47,766 nt of DNA from Aquabacterium sp. (GTDB lineage Bacteria > Pseudomonadota > Gammaproteobacteria > Burkholderiales > Burkholderiaceae_C): NCBI RefSeq assembly GCF_030652515.1, contig NZ_JAUSAR010000062.1:1-47766 (forward strand), written 5' to 3'. The translations under genes were made by a program, and so were the position numbers. The notes below the pieces were generated by a model. That model was given only the letters and a program-made list of their open reading frames with translations. It had not been told where the DNA came from and ran no database searches. Shown piece by piece: positions 26,539-35,534 of the stretch (the stretch's first letter is position 1; every line of letters begins with the position of its first letter).

Positions 26539-29500
26539 ATGGTACGGGCATTGGACGGCGCTCGGGCGACAGATAATCCCGTTCCTGTCCCGACCAGAGC
26601 GCCCATTCCCTTGCTGCCCCCCATCACCTTCCCCGAATCGCTGCCCGTCAGCGGCAAACGCGCCGACATCGAAGCCGCGCTGCGCGAGCACCAGGTCATC
26701 ATCGTGTGTGGCGAAACGGGCTCGGGCAAGACCACGCAACTGCCCAAGATCGCGCTCAGCATGGGCCGGGGTGGTTGGGGGCAGCCGCGCGTGCCGGGTC
26801 AGCGTGCCCAGCAGATCGGCCACACGCAGCCTCGCCGCATCGCTGCGTCCAGCGTGGCCAAGCGCATCGCCGAAGAGCTGAACACGCCGCTGGGCGAAGT
26901 GGTGGGCTACAAGGTGCGGTTTCAAGACCGCTTGCAGCCGGGTGCGTCCGTCAAGCTGATGACCGACGGCATTTTGTTGGCCGAAACGCAGTCTGATCCG
27001 CTGCTGCGCGCCTACGACACCATCATCATCGACGAGGCCCACGAGCGCAGCCTGAACATCGACTTCCTGCTGGGCTACCTGCGCCAGTTGCTGCCGCGCC
27101 GGCCCGATCTGAAGATCATCGTCACCTCGGCCACCATCGATGCCGACCGCTTTGCGCAGCATTTCGCCTCCAGCAAAGGCCCCGCCCCGGTCATCATGGT
27201 CTCGGGCCGTCTCTTCCCGGTCGAGCAACGCTGGCGCCCCTTTGAAGACAGCCGCGACTACGGCTTGAACGAGGCCATCACCGACGCGGTGGACGAACTC
27301 TGGCGCGAAGGCAGCGGCGACATCCTCGTCTTCCTGCCCGGCGAGCGTGAGATCCGCGAAGCCGCCGACCAACTGCGCAAGCACATGGCCAACCAGCGCA
27401 TGGTGGCCAACATCCTGCCATTGTTTGCGCGCCTGAGCCAGCAAGAGCAGGACGAAGTCTTCCGCACTGGCGGCGCGCGTCGTGTCGTGCTGGCCACCAA
27501 CGTGGCCGAAACCTCGCTGACCGTGCCCGGCATCCGCTACGTGATCGATGCCGGCCTGGCGCGCGTCAAGCGCTACAGCTTTCGCAACAAGGTCGAGCAG
27601 TTGCAGGTCGAGCCGATCAGCCAGTCGTCGGCCAACCAGCGGGCAGGGCGCTGCGGCCGCGTGGCCAACGGCATCTGCATCCGCCTCTACGACGAGAAAG
27701 ACTTCAACGGCCGCCCCAAGTTCACCGACCCCGAGATCCTGCGAAGCTCGCTGGCCGGCGTGATCCTGCGGATGAAGTCGCTGCACCTGGGCCTGGTCGA
27801 TGATTTCCCCTTCATCGAGCCGCCCTTGCGCAAAGCCATTGCCGACGGCTACCAGTTGCTCAACGAACTGGGCGCGGTGGACGAGGCCAACGAGATCACA
27901 CCCCTGGGGCAGACCCTGGCGCGTCTGCCGCTGGACCCACGCGTGGGCCGCATGATCCTGGAAGCCAAGGACCGCCAGGCCCTGGCCGAGATGCTGGTCA
28001 TCGCCTCATCATTGAGCGTGCAGGATGTGCGCGACCGCCCCATCGAGCACCAGCAGGCGGCCGACGAAAAGCACAAGAAGTTCGACGACGAGAAGTCCGA
28101 GTTCATGGGCACGCTCAAGCTGTGGAAGTGGCTGGACGAAGGGCGGGGAGGCCACGGCCACCACGCCCCCGGCGCCCCTGAGCAACACAAGCTCAGCCAC
28201 CGCAAATACGAGCAACTGCTGCGCGAACACTTCATCAACCCGCGCCGCGTGCGCGAGTGGAAAGACGTCTACACGCAACTGCACACCGTGGTGGCCGAGC
28301 ACAACTGGCGCCTCAACGGCAGCCCCGCCACGTACGAGCAGGTGCATTGCTCGCTGCTGGCCGGCCTGCTGGGCAACCTGGGTTGCAAGAGCGAAGACGA
28401 AGAGTGGTACCTGGGCGCACGCGGCATCAAGTTCTGGAAGCACCCTGGCGCCAACCTGTCCAAAAAACCCGGGCGCTGGATCCTCGCTGCCGAACTGGTC
28501 GAGACCACCAAGCTGTATGGCCGGGGCATCGCCAACATTGAACTGCCCTGGGTCACGCAACTGGGCGCCCACCTGCTGAAAAAGCAGATGCTGGAGCCCC
28601 ATTGGGAAAAGAAAGCCGCCGAGGTCGTCGCGCTGGAACGCGCCACCTTGTATGGCCTGGTCATCTACAGCAACAAGCGCATCAACTACGGCCTGGTTGA
28701 TCCTGTGATGGCTCGCGAGATCTTCATCCGTGAGGCGCTGGTCAATGGCGAGTGGGAAACGCGCCTGCCGTTCCAGGCCCACAACCACAAGCTGATCGCG
28801 CAGGTCGAAGCGCTGGAACACAAGTCGCGCCGACAAGATGTGTTGGTCGATGACGAGCTGATCGCCGCTTTCTACGAAGCGCAGATTCCGCCAGAAGTGG
28901 TCTCCGGTGCCACCTTCGAGCGCTGGTACCGCCACGCCAGCCGTGAGCAACCCAAGCTGCTGCACCTCACGCGTGAAGAGCTGATGCGCCACGAGGCCGC
29001 CGGCATCACCAGCAGCGCCTTTCCCAAGACGGTGCGCCTGGGGGGCATCGATTGCGCTACCGCCTATTTGCACGAACCCGGCGATGCCCGCGACGGCGTG
29101 ACCGTGACCGTGCCCATCTTTGCGCTCAACCAGGTCGGTGAAGACCGTGGCGAATGGCTGGTGCCCGGCATGTTGAAAGACAAGGTGCTGGCCTTGCTGA
29201 AAAGCCTGCATCAAAAGCCGCGTGCCCGCCTGGTGCCCTTGCCCGATTTCGCCGAAGCCTTCGTGCAGTCAGCCACCTTCGCACAGGGCGGCATGCTGGA
29301 CGCCTTGCTCAAGGCCGTGCGCGACAAGACGCAGCTCGATATCAAACGTGCCGACTTCAAGCTCGAACTGCTGTCACCCCACCTGTTCATGAACTACCTG
29401 GTGGTGGACGAGCATGGCCGCCAGTTGGGCATAGGCCGCAACCTGGCCGCGCTCAAGGCCGATCTGGGCCACGAAGCGCGTGGCGCGTTTCAGGCTTTGG

Positions 29501-30501
29501 CCGCGCTCAAGGCGCAGTCAGTGGTGTCGGGTGTGGACGCGACCCAGGCAGATGATCGGGGTGCGGCGGCCGGGGCATCGGCATCACCAGCGCGTGTCGG
29601 CAAAGCCCCTGGTTCAACGGCGGTGGCTGGCAACGTCCCCAAAGCCAAGCCGCCGCAACCCTTGACCGACTGGTCCTTCGGCGAGTTGCCAGAGCTGATG
29701 GAGATTCAGCGTGGAGGCCACACCTTGATCGGTTTCCCGGCTTTGATTGACAAGGGCGCGCACGTTGAGATCGAAGTGTTTGACGAGCCCGAAGTCGCGG
29801 CCCTCAAGCACCGCGCGGGCCTGCGCCGCCTGGTTGCCCTGCAGATCAAGGAGCCCCTCAAGTACCTGGAGAAGAACATCCCGGATCTGCAGAAGATGGC
29901 CATGGCCTACATGAGCCTGGGCACGTCTGACGAATTGCGCGAGCAGATCATTGACCTGGCGCTGGACCGCGCCTTCTTGCTCGACCCCTTGCCCACCAAC
30001 GCCGCCAGTTTCAAGGCTCGGGTTGAAGAAGGCCGAACGCGACTGAACCTGATCGCCCAGGAAGTGGCGCGCCTGGCGGGCACCGTGCTGGTGGACTACG
30101 CTGCGGCCGTGCGCAAGCTCAAGGACGCCAAGCCACCCAAAGAGGTGCATGACGACATCGCCGCACAGCTTCAGCGCCTCATGCCCAAGCGTTTTGTGGT
30201 CCTGACGCCGTATTCGCAATTGCAACATATGTCGCGTTACCTCAAGGCCATCACATTGCGGCTGGACAAGTTGCGCGGTGACCCCGCGCGCGATGCCCAG
30301 CGCCTGGCCGAACTGCGACCGCTGGAGCAGCGCTACACGCGCCGTTTGGCCGATCTCAAGGGCGTGGTGGACGCGCGGACCGATGAATTCCGCTGGCTTC
30401 TTGAAGAATTGCGAGTCAGTCTTTTTGCGCAAGAGCTGCGAACACCGCAGCCCGTGAGCATCAAGCGGCTTGAGAAAACCTGGTCACAAATCACGAATTG
30501 A
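26539..30501 (+). CDS. hrpA: ATP-dependent RNA helicase HrpA (DEAH box)
   Basis: 1320 residues, the expected size. Walker A GETGSGKTT (58-66), motif II DEAH (165-168), motif III TSATIDADRF, motif VI QRAGRCGR, then helicase-associated and OB-fold domains, and a long C-terminal DUF3418 region (from about 700). A Gly/Ala-rich linker near 1010-1040 (PAAGASASPARVG-like) is poorly conserved. HrpA unwinds RNA and in E. coli resolves stalled ribosomes. About a dozen extra residues after Walker A (GRGGWGQPRVPGQRAQQ) seem normal for betaproteobacterial versions. The ATG at 26539 has no clear ribosome site. Confidence 0.95.
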   Translation: MVRALDGARATDNPVPVPTRAPIPLLPPITFPESLPVSGKRADIEAALREHQVIIVCGETGSGKTTQLPKIALSMGRGGWGQPRVPGQRAQQIGHTQPRRIAASSVAKRIAEELNTPLGEVVGYKVRFQDRLQPGASVKLMTDGILLAETQSDPLLRAYDTIIIDEAHERSLNIDFLLGYLRQLLPRRPDLKIIVTSATIDADRFAQHFASSKGPAPVIMVSGRLFPVEQRWRPFEDSRDYGLNEAITDAVDELWREGSGDILVFLPGEREIREAADQLRKHMANQRMVANILPLFARLSQQEQDEVFRTGGARRVVLATNVAETSLTVPGIRYVIDAGLARVKRYSFRNKVEQLQVEPISQSSANQRAGRCGRVANGICIRLYDEKDFNGRPKFTDPEILRSSLAGVILRMKSLHLGLVDDFPFIEPPLRKAIADGYQLLNELGAVDEANEITPLGQTLARLPLDPRVGRMILEAKDRQALAEMLVIASSLSVQDVRDRPIEHQQAADEKHKKFDDEKSEFMGTLKLWKWLDEGRGGHGHHAPGAPEQHKLSHRKYEQLLREHFINPRRVREWKDVYTQLHTVVAEHNWRLNGSPATYEQVHCSLLAGLLGNLGCKSEDEEWYLGARGIKFWKHPGANLSKKPGRWILAAELVETTKLYGRGIANIELPWVTQLGAHLLKKQMLEPHWEKKAAEVVALERATLYGLVIYSNKRINYGLVDPVMAREIFIREALVNGEWETRLPFQAHNHKLIAQVEALEHKSRRQDVLVDDELIAAFYEAQIPPEVVSGATFERWYRHASREQPKLLHLTREELMRHEAAGITSSAFPKTVRLGGIDCATAYLHEPGDARDGVTVTVPIFALNQVGEDRGEWLVPGMLKDKVLALLKSLHQKPRARLVPLPDFAEAFVQSATFAQGGMLDALLKAVRDKTQLDIKRADFKLELLSPHLFMNYLVVDEHGRQLGIGRNLAALKADLGHEARGAFQALAALKAQSVVSGVDATQADDRGAAAGASASPARVGKAPGSTAVAGNVPKAKPPQPLTDWSFGELPELMEIQRGGHTLIGFPALIDKGAHVEIEVFDEPEVAALKHRAGLRRLVALQIKEPLKYLEKNIPDLQKMAMAYMSLGTSDELREQIIDLALDRAFLLDPLPTNAASFKARVEEGRTRLNLIAQEVARLAGTVLVDYAAAVRKLKDAKPPKEVHDDIAAQLQRLMPKRFVVLTPYSQLQHMSRYLKAITLRLDKLRGDPARDAQRLAELRPLEQRYTRRLADLKGVVDARTDEFRWLLEELRVSLFAQELRTPQPVSIKRLEKTWSQITN

Positions 30502-30639
30502 GGCCCGCAGGGGGAGCTGAGTCTGTAACGGTCTTTTCAACGATCGTTACGAATGGTCACCTTCAAATGCGCGTTAGAGTTTGGGCGCCTCAGAATTCGT
30601 ATGTCGGGTGATTTGCCCATCAATGGTTTGGAGTTCGTC

Positions 30640-31263
30640 GTGGATAGAAGTGTGCAAGTGCGTCGTTGGGTTTTGGCCGCGTCCGGCCTGGTGTTTGGTC
30701 TGGCTGGTGGTGCTGTTCAGGCACAAACCGTTTCTGTCACCGGTCTATGGTCGACTGATGGCAGGGTGATGTTGAATGGCGTGGATTCTGTGGATCTGAT
30801 GACCAAGTACCAGGCTCAGGTGGTGAGCACCTTGCCTGCGCCATTGAAGGCGCAAGCGCTCACAACCTTGAATCTAGCCAAGACGCGCACCACCACCACC
30901 GTCTGTATCACGTCTTTGAATGCGGCCTCCGTCGGTACACCGGCTGCCATTTTCACCACCTTTTCGAAGATGAATCCCCGTTGCACGCTGGCGATGGGAA
31001 CAGGCACGGCCCTGACCCAGAACTACACGGGTCGTTGCGATGATCCGGCCAGTTTCACGGGCAATGTGCGCGGCACCATCACCCTGCGAGACAACCGCAA
31101 GTCATGGGTCTCCGAGACGGTCGGTTTTGGCTTGGTGCCCAGCACCGCGCTGGCGGCTTTGAAGTTGCCCGCGAACACGATGGTGCGCATGCAGTCGTTC
31201 ACGGCCAGCTATTTGTCGTCGCCAACCTGCCCTGTTGCGACCGTTGCATCGGTGGCACCCTGA
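30640..31263 (+). CDS. Secreted protein, DUF3617-like
   Basis: 207 residues from GTG at 30640, six bases after GGAG (30630-30633). This start gives a clean signal peptide (VRRWVLAASGLVFGLAGGAVQA, cut near residue 28). The mature protein begins with VTGLWSTDG and carries TTTVCIT, PRCTLAMG, GRCDDP and PTCP, resembling DUF3617 (GxW near the start, VCxT, then paired Cys). Function of the family is unknown; location is probably periplasmic. Earlier in-frame ATGs at 30553 and 30601 would bury the signal peptide. The tRNA-Pro -10 element overlaps the few bases after its stop. Confidence 0.65.
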   Translation: MDRSVQVRRWVLAASGLVFGLAGGAVQAQTVSVTGLWSTDGRVMLNGVDSVDLMTKYQAQVVSTLPAPLKAQALTTLNLAKTRTTTTVCITSLNAASVGTPAAIFTTFSKMNPRCTLAMGTGTALTQNYTGRCDDPASFTGNVRGTITLRDNRKSWVSETVGFGLVPSTALAALKLPANTMVRMQSFTASYLSSPTCPVATVASVAP

Positions 31264-31271
31264 TTTCAGGC

Positions 31272-31277
31272 TATAAT
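31272..31277 (+). promoter_or_regulatory. -10 element of the tRNA-Pro promoter
   Basis: Perfect TATAAT, 11 bases before the mature tRNA 5' end. No good -35 is present at the usual distance. Confidence 0.6.
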
Positions 31278-31288
31278 CTGATTCTTGT

Positions 31289-31365
31289 CGGGGCGTAGCG
31301 CAGCCTGGTAGCGCATCTGCTTTGGGAGCAGAGGGTCGTGAGTTCGAATCCCACCGCCCCGACCA
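31289..31365 (+). tRNA. tRNA-Pro (anticodon TGG)
   Basis: 77 bases with the CCA encoded. Acceptor CGGGGCG/CGCCCCG, D stem GCGC/GCGC, anticodon stem TCTGC/GCAGA with loop TTTGGGA, so anticodon TGG. The T arm is GTGAG-TTCGAAT-CCCAC, which contains one A-C mismatch. A strong terminator follows. Confidence 0.96.
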
Positions 31366-31376
31366 AAGTTTGAACA

Positions 31377-31409
31377 AGCCAGCAGATTTGATGATCTGCT
31401 GGCTTTTTT
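31377..31409 (+). terminator. Terminator after tRNA-Pro
   Basis: AGCCAGCAGAT (31377-31387), six-base loop, ATCTGCTGGCT (31394-31404), then more T. The stem is perfect over 11 pairs. Confidence 0.9.
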
Positions 31410-31574
31410 CATGGGCCTGACATCATCGCTGTGATGCGATTTGAGCAAGGCAGCCGAAGCGGTGTGAAATATTCACGCCTCGATCTGTCGCCATGCAAAA
31501 TGCGCGATCGCTGTTCAGTAAGTTTTGTAACCTTGGCAAAGTGCCTTGGGCTGAGAGGCCCGCGCGCCAGGCCG

Positions 31575-31580
31575 TAAAAT
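31575..31580 (+). promoter_or_regulatory. Probable -10 element of the tRNA-Arg promoter
   Basis: TAAAAT lies ten bases before the mature tRNA. The -35 region is unclear. Confidence 0.4.
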
Positions 31581-31590
31581 CGGTCTTCGG

Positions 31591-31667
31591 CTGTCCGTAG
31601 CTCAACTGGATAGAGCAATTGCCTTCTAAGCAATAGGTCGGGGGTTCGAGTCCCTCCGGACAGGCCA
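31591..31667 (+). tRNA. tRNA-Arg (anticodon TCT)
   Basis: 77 bases with CCA encoded. Acceptor CTGTCCG/CGGACAG, D stem GCTC/GAGC, anticodon stem ATTGC/GCAAT with loop CTTCTAA, so anticodon TCT. T stem GGGGG/CCCTC. Confidence 0.95.
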
Positions 31668-31790
31668 GTATTTTGTTGGTGGGGCGTTGGGTGGTGAAAA
31701 CATGGTCATTCATGTGAGGCGAACCCATGCAGAATGGACGCAGTACCTTGTGACCTTTCAAAATTCTCATCCGGCGTTTCGCTGACCAGC

Positions 31791-32462
31791 ATGTTTGCAT
31801 CCATCAAGCGCATGATTGCACCCGGCTCCTCCAAGGGCGACGAGGGGCAGGTGTTGTCCGCCTGGGCCAAGGCCGAGGGCCATGCCTACAAAACCGTGCG
31901 CGACAAGGACGGAGGCGGCCATGTGGTCCAGGCCGAGGACGAAGGTTGGCGAGTGGAGTGGGGCTCCTCACAACGCTCCTACATCAAAGGCAAGGAACTG
32001 CGGTTCCGCAGCGAAACCAAGTTGCCCCCCGATGTGCAGATCCTGGTGATCAGCCGAGTTTTGGCGCATGCGCTGGAGACCGAGGTCTTCAGCAGTTTCA
32101 CCAACGCGATGCAAACCCAGGTCGATAACACCTTGCCCGATGAAATGCGCTGGCTGCCCATGCATCCGCGCGTGGCATTGAGTGAGCCCGTGGTTTTTTC
32201 CAAACGTTTTGTGGTGCTGTCCAATGCGGAGACGGTGGCTCGCCGTTGGCTGGACGACAGCCTGCTGGCGGTGCTCGAAGATGCTGCCACCACTTGGTGG
32301 ACAGATGCCTTGACGATGGTGGTCACCGTCAACCGTGGCCGCCTGACCATCCGCATGCCAGGTCAGCCCCTGGAAGAAGCTCAGTTGCACGCCGTGGGGC
32401 GTTTGTGCTCACAGGCAACCCGCAGCCTGAGGGCCGCTGCGCTCAGTTCATCGAACGGTTGA
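31791..32462 (+). CDS. Conserved hypothetical protein
   Basis: 223 residues from ATG at 31791 (an upstream in-frame start at 31734 adds 19 residues; neither has a good ribosome site). It begins MFASIKRMIAPGSSKGDEGQVLSAWAKAEGHAYKTVRDKDGGGHVVQ. The sequence is mixed alpha/beta without signal peptide or membrane segments, so probably cytoplasmic. I do not recognise a named domain. The last 20 bases overlap the convergent crotonase gene. Third-position GC is high, supporting a real gene. Confidence 0.6.
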   Translation: MFASIKRMIAPGSSKGDEGQVLSAWAKAEGHAYKTVRDKDGGGHVVQAEDEGWRVEWGSSQRSYIKGKELRFRSETKLPPDVQILVISRVLAHALETEVFSSFTNAMQTQVDNTLPDEMRWLPMHPRVALSEPVVFSKRFVVLSNAETVARRWLDDSLLAVLEDAATTWWTDALTMVVTVNRGRLTIRMPGQPLEEAQLHAVGRLCSQATRSLRAAALSSSNG

Positions 32463-33213
32463 GAAACTTCTCAATGGCTTGAACAGCTTCAGGCCGAAGC
32501 AGGTTGACCATGAAATGTTGTTTTTCGGCGTCCAGTTGCTGGCGCAGTGTCTGGGCAGGCGCCTCGTTAACCAACTCCTTGATGCTGTTCAGCACCTCTG
32601 CAGGGGCTTGAGCCAGTTGCTCTGCCCAGGCCAGGGCTTGCTGCAGCACGGTGCCGGCCGGTGCGACCTGATGCACCACGCCCCAGTGCGCCATTTGTTG
32701 AGCCGAGATGGGGGTGCTTTGCCACAGCAGTTGCAGGGCAGGGCCTCGCCCCAACGCGCGGGCAAGGTGCCAAGTGGCGCCGCCGTCAGGTGAAAGGCCC
32801 ACCTGGCTGTAGGCCGACACAAACCGCGCATTCTCGGCCGCCACCACCAGATCACACGCCAGTACCAATGACAGGCCGCCACCCGCGGCCACGCCTTCCA
32901 CCGCGGCAATCACGGGCTTGGGAAAACTGCGCAGCGCTTCGATCCATTGGTGGAAGGCATCGATGTGCTCGGCCACCTTGGGCAGATCGTGTTGGCGGTT
33001 GTGGGTTAAACGCCGCAGATCGCCGCCGCCGCAAAAATGATTGCCAGCACCGGTCAGAATCACTGCGCGCACATCATCATTGGATTCGGCCACAGTGAGT
33101 GTCTCGATCCCGGCCGCGTAAACCTGCGGCGACAAGGCGTTTCGCGTGGCGGGACCCACCATGGTCATGATTTGAGTGGCCCCGATGCGTTCGGTTTGCA
33201 GTTCAGTGGTCAT
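32443..33213 (-). CDS. Enoyl-CoA hydratase/isomerase family, alternative oxepin-CoA hydrolase type
   Basis: 256 residues, a complete crotonase fold. Oxyanion-hole segments: GNHFCGGGDLRRL (about 57-69) and EGVAAGGGLSLVLACDLVVAAENARF (about 105-130). The two catalytic Glu of true enoyl hydratases are missing. In their place are AYSQVGLSPDGGATW and PALQLLW, with an Asp in the SPDGG position as in PaaG-type isomerases. Start and middle (VYAAGIETL, LTGAGNHFCGGG, NR) fit the group named alternative oxepin-CoA hydrolase, used in aerobic phenylacetate breakdown. No other paa genes are adjacent, so the pathway link is inference. Confidence 0.78.
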   Translation of the reverse strand: MTTELQTERIGATQIMTMVGPATRNALSPQVYAAGIETLTVAESNDDVRAVILTGAGNHFCGGGDLRRLTHNRQHDLPKVAEHIDAFHQWIEALRSFPKPVIAAVEGVAAGGGLSLVLACDLVVAAENARFVSAYSQVGLSPDGGATWHLARALGRGPALQLLWQSTPISAQQMAHWGVVHQVAPAGTVLQQALAWAEQLAQAPAEVLNSIKELVNEAPAQTLRQQLDAEKQHFMVNLLRPEAVQAIEKFLNRSMN

Positions 33214-33323
33214 TCAGTTTTTGGTAATCGGTAACGAATAGCGGGGAAGTTCAGGTGCTTCCCACGGCATGGAAGCGTTGGGCTTCATGCTAGAGTGAAA
33301 TCTTGGGCCTCGCATGCACCGAT

Positions 33324-35510
33324 ATGAATAAATTCAACAGAATATCGGCCGCGGTTCTAGCCGGTATGGCGCTTTATGGAGCGTCTGGGGCATCCCACGG
33401 TTTGGGCTTCGGCCGGCCCACCAGTCGCGCCATTTTGGGCGAAACGCTCAATGTGACCGTTCCCATTCACGTGGAAACGGCCAATGACATCGCCAACGAG
33501 TGCGTCGCGGCTGATGTCTATTTTGGTGACGACAAGTTGGCCGGCACAGAGGTCACGGCCGTGCTGTTGCCCGGTGCGGGCAGCGAGCGCGTGATCAGGG
33601 TGACGACACGCAAGTTCGTCAATGAGCCTGTGGTCACGCTGTACCTGGCCGCTGGCTGCCAGGCCAAGGTCAGCCGGAAGTTCGTGGCATTTGCCGATCC
33701 GCCCAGCGCCGTCTTGCCCTCTGCCAGTTTGAATGAAACGGAAGCGCCTCCAGTGGCCTATGCCGCCAAAGCGGGCAAGGTGACAGTGGGTGGCCTGACC
33801 GTTGAAACCGGTGGCTCCACCATCGCGGCGGCACCATCGGATGACGGCGCCGCCGAGCCCAGGGTGGTGCAACGAGTCAAGAAGTCTGATGCCTCACGGG
33901 CCAAAAAATCGGCAGTGGCTGCGAAATCTGGCGCGGCCGGGGCGGATGCCCTGCAGGGCGCACCGAGCATGGCATTGTCGCCACGTGCCCAGGCCCAGGC
34001 GGCCACTGTGGTTGATGACGCCACCTTGAGCCGCCGCCAAACCGGTGGTGCCGGTCAATCGGCCGCAAAAACATCTGCCCAGCGCTCATCGGGTGAACGG
34101 CTGATGCTGGACCCGGTGGACGCTGATGCCGTGATTCAGCCCAATCTGACGATGACGGCCGCCTTGCAAGGCAAGTTCGAGGGGGATGATCCTTCCCCCG
34201 AGGTGCGGGAGCGGCGTGCTGCCGCAGCCGCCTTGTGGCTGGCCATGAACTCAACGCCCGAGCAACTGGCTCGAGATCAGCAGCGCGTGCAAGAGCTTGA
34301 AAAGCGCCTGGCCAGCTTGAAGCAGGAATCTGCTCAATCTCAACAGCAGCTTGTCCAGTTGAAAGCCCGCGTCCAGGAGGCCGAATCTGCTCGCAGCAAC
34401 TCCACCCTGGTGTATGCGTTGGGCGGTCTGGCTGCCCTGTTCGCTGCAGCGGTGGCCGTGTTGTTGATGAAAGACCGGCGCAAAGGTGCTGGTTCCGACT
34501 GGTGGAAATCGGATGCTGGGCAGGGCGCTGAGCCCACGGGTGACGACGGGGCCAACGCCTCGCCCCTGGAGCGAACTCTGGCGCAATTCAAGCCTGGGCC
34601 TGCCGGTGTGGACGATGGCAGCCGCGACACCACCCCTGCCGTGGCGGCACCCGTGGTGGCCGTGCCAACGCCAGTGGCCCCTGTGGTTGCGCGCGAGCCC
34701 GCGCCCACGTTCAACATTCCGCCAGTGGTCAAGGCACCGGCATCGCCTGCTGCAGCGACCGCGCGCGTTCCACGGCCTGTGCTGCAAGAGTCTCCACGCG
34801 AGGTGTCGGTCGAAGAGTTGATCGACCTGGAGCAGCAGGCCGAGTTCTTCATCGTGCTGGGGCAGGATGATGCAGCCCTGGACCTGCTGGAAAGCCATGT
34901 GCAGAGCACCACGGGTGCCAGCCCGCTGCCTTTCCTGAAGCTTCTGGAGATCTACCAGCGCCTGGGCAAGCGGCAGGATTACGAGCGGGTTCAGGGCGAG
35001 TTCAACCAGCGTTTCAACGGCTATGCACCGGCCTGGGAGTCGGATCTTTTGCAGGGGCACAGTCTGTCGGAATACCCGGGTATCGTCGAGCGCTTGCAGG
35101 CCCTGTGGGCGGTGCCCTCCAAGGCGATGGACGTGCTGGAGCGCTCGCTCACCCGGCCTGATGCCGAGGTTGAAACCTTCGATTTGCCGGCTTACCGCGA
35201 GTTGCTGTTCTTGTATGCCGTGGCCCGGGATCTCTCGGAGCGTGAGCCCGAGACCCGCGAGACGGTGGACCTGAGCTTGCCGTTCGTCGATCCGACCATG
35301 GTGACGGTGTCCTCCGAACCTGAGACCATTGAGCCCTTGATGGCCACCCGCCCGGTCAAGGCGCAACCGCAGGCCCAGCCGGTGATCAGCCTGGACTTGT
35401 CATTGGACGATCTGGAGCCCCTGGAGGCGCCAGTGGCCACCCCGCCAGCCAGCAATGAGATCGAGTTCGAACACGTGGACTTGAACCCCAAGGCACCGGA
35501 CAAGACCTGA
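33324..35510 (+). CDS. FimV-like peptidoglycan-associated polarity/motility protein
   Basis: 728 residues from ATG at 33324. A signal peptide-like start (KFNRISAAVLAGMALYGASGASHGLGFG) is followed by a beta-rich N-terminal domain (GETLNVTVPIHVET...), an Ala/Lys/Gln-rich variable region, a coiled coil (about 312-358), one membrane helix (about 363-383: LVYALGGLAALFAAAVAVLLM) and a cytoplasmic part. The cytoplasmic part contains SVEELIDLEQQAEFFIVLGQDDAALDLLESHV, a TPR-like motif. FimV/HubP proteins organise the cell pole, type IV pili and type II secretion. The usual LysM is not evident, and the family is highly variable outside its ends. Confidence 0.75.
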   Translation: MNKFNRISAAVLAGMALYGASGASHGLGFGRPTSRAILGETLNVTVPIHVETANDIANECVAADVYFGDDKLAGTEVTAVLLPGAGSERVIRVTTRKFVNEPVVTLYLAAGCQAKVSRKFVAFADPPSAVLPSASLNETEAPPVAYAAKAGKVTVGGLTVETGGSTIAAAPSDDGAAEPRVVQRVKKSDASRAKKSAVAAKSGAAGADALQGAPSMALSPRAQAQAATVVDDATLSRRQTGGAGQSAAKTSAQRSSGERLMLDPVDADAVIQPNLTMTAALQGKFEGDDPSPEVRERRAAAAALWLAMNSTPEQLARDQQRVQELEKRLASLKQESAQSQQQLVQLKARVQEAESARSNSTLVYALGGLAALFAAAVAVLLMKDRRKGAGSDWWKSDAGQGAEPTGDDGANASPLERTLAQFKPGPAGVDDGSRDTTPAVAAPVVAVPTPVAPVVAREPAPTFNIPPVVKAPASPAAATARVPRPVLQESPREVSVEELIDLEQQAEFFIVLGQDDAALDLLESHVQSTTGASPLPFLKLLEIYQRLGKRQDYERVQGEFNQRFNGYAPAWESDLLQGHSLSEYPGIVERLQALWAVPSKAMDVLERSLTRPDAEVETFDLPAYRELLFLYAVARDLSEREPETRETVDLSLPFVDPTMVTVSSEPETIEPLMATRPVKAQPQAQPVISLDLSLDDLEPLEAPVATPPASNEIEFEHVDLNPKAPDKT

Positions 35511-35534
35511 GCGGCGCTTGAACTGCTGCGGGCG

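Noticed and set aside
30525..30550. GTAACG ... CGTTAC inverted repeat after hrpA
   Set aside because: Six-base arms with a 14-base loop are too weak to support a terminator or operator.
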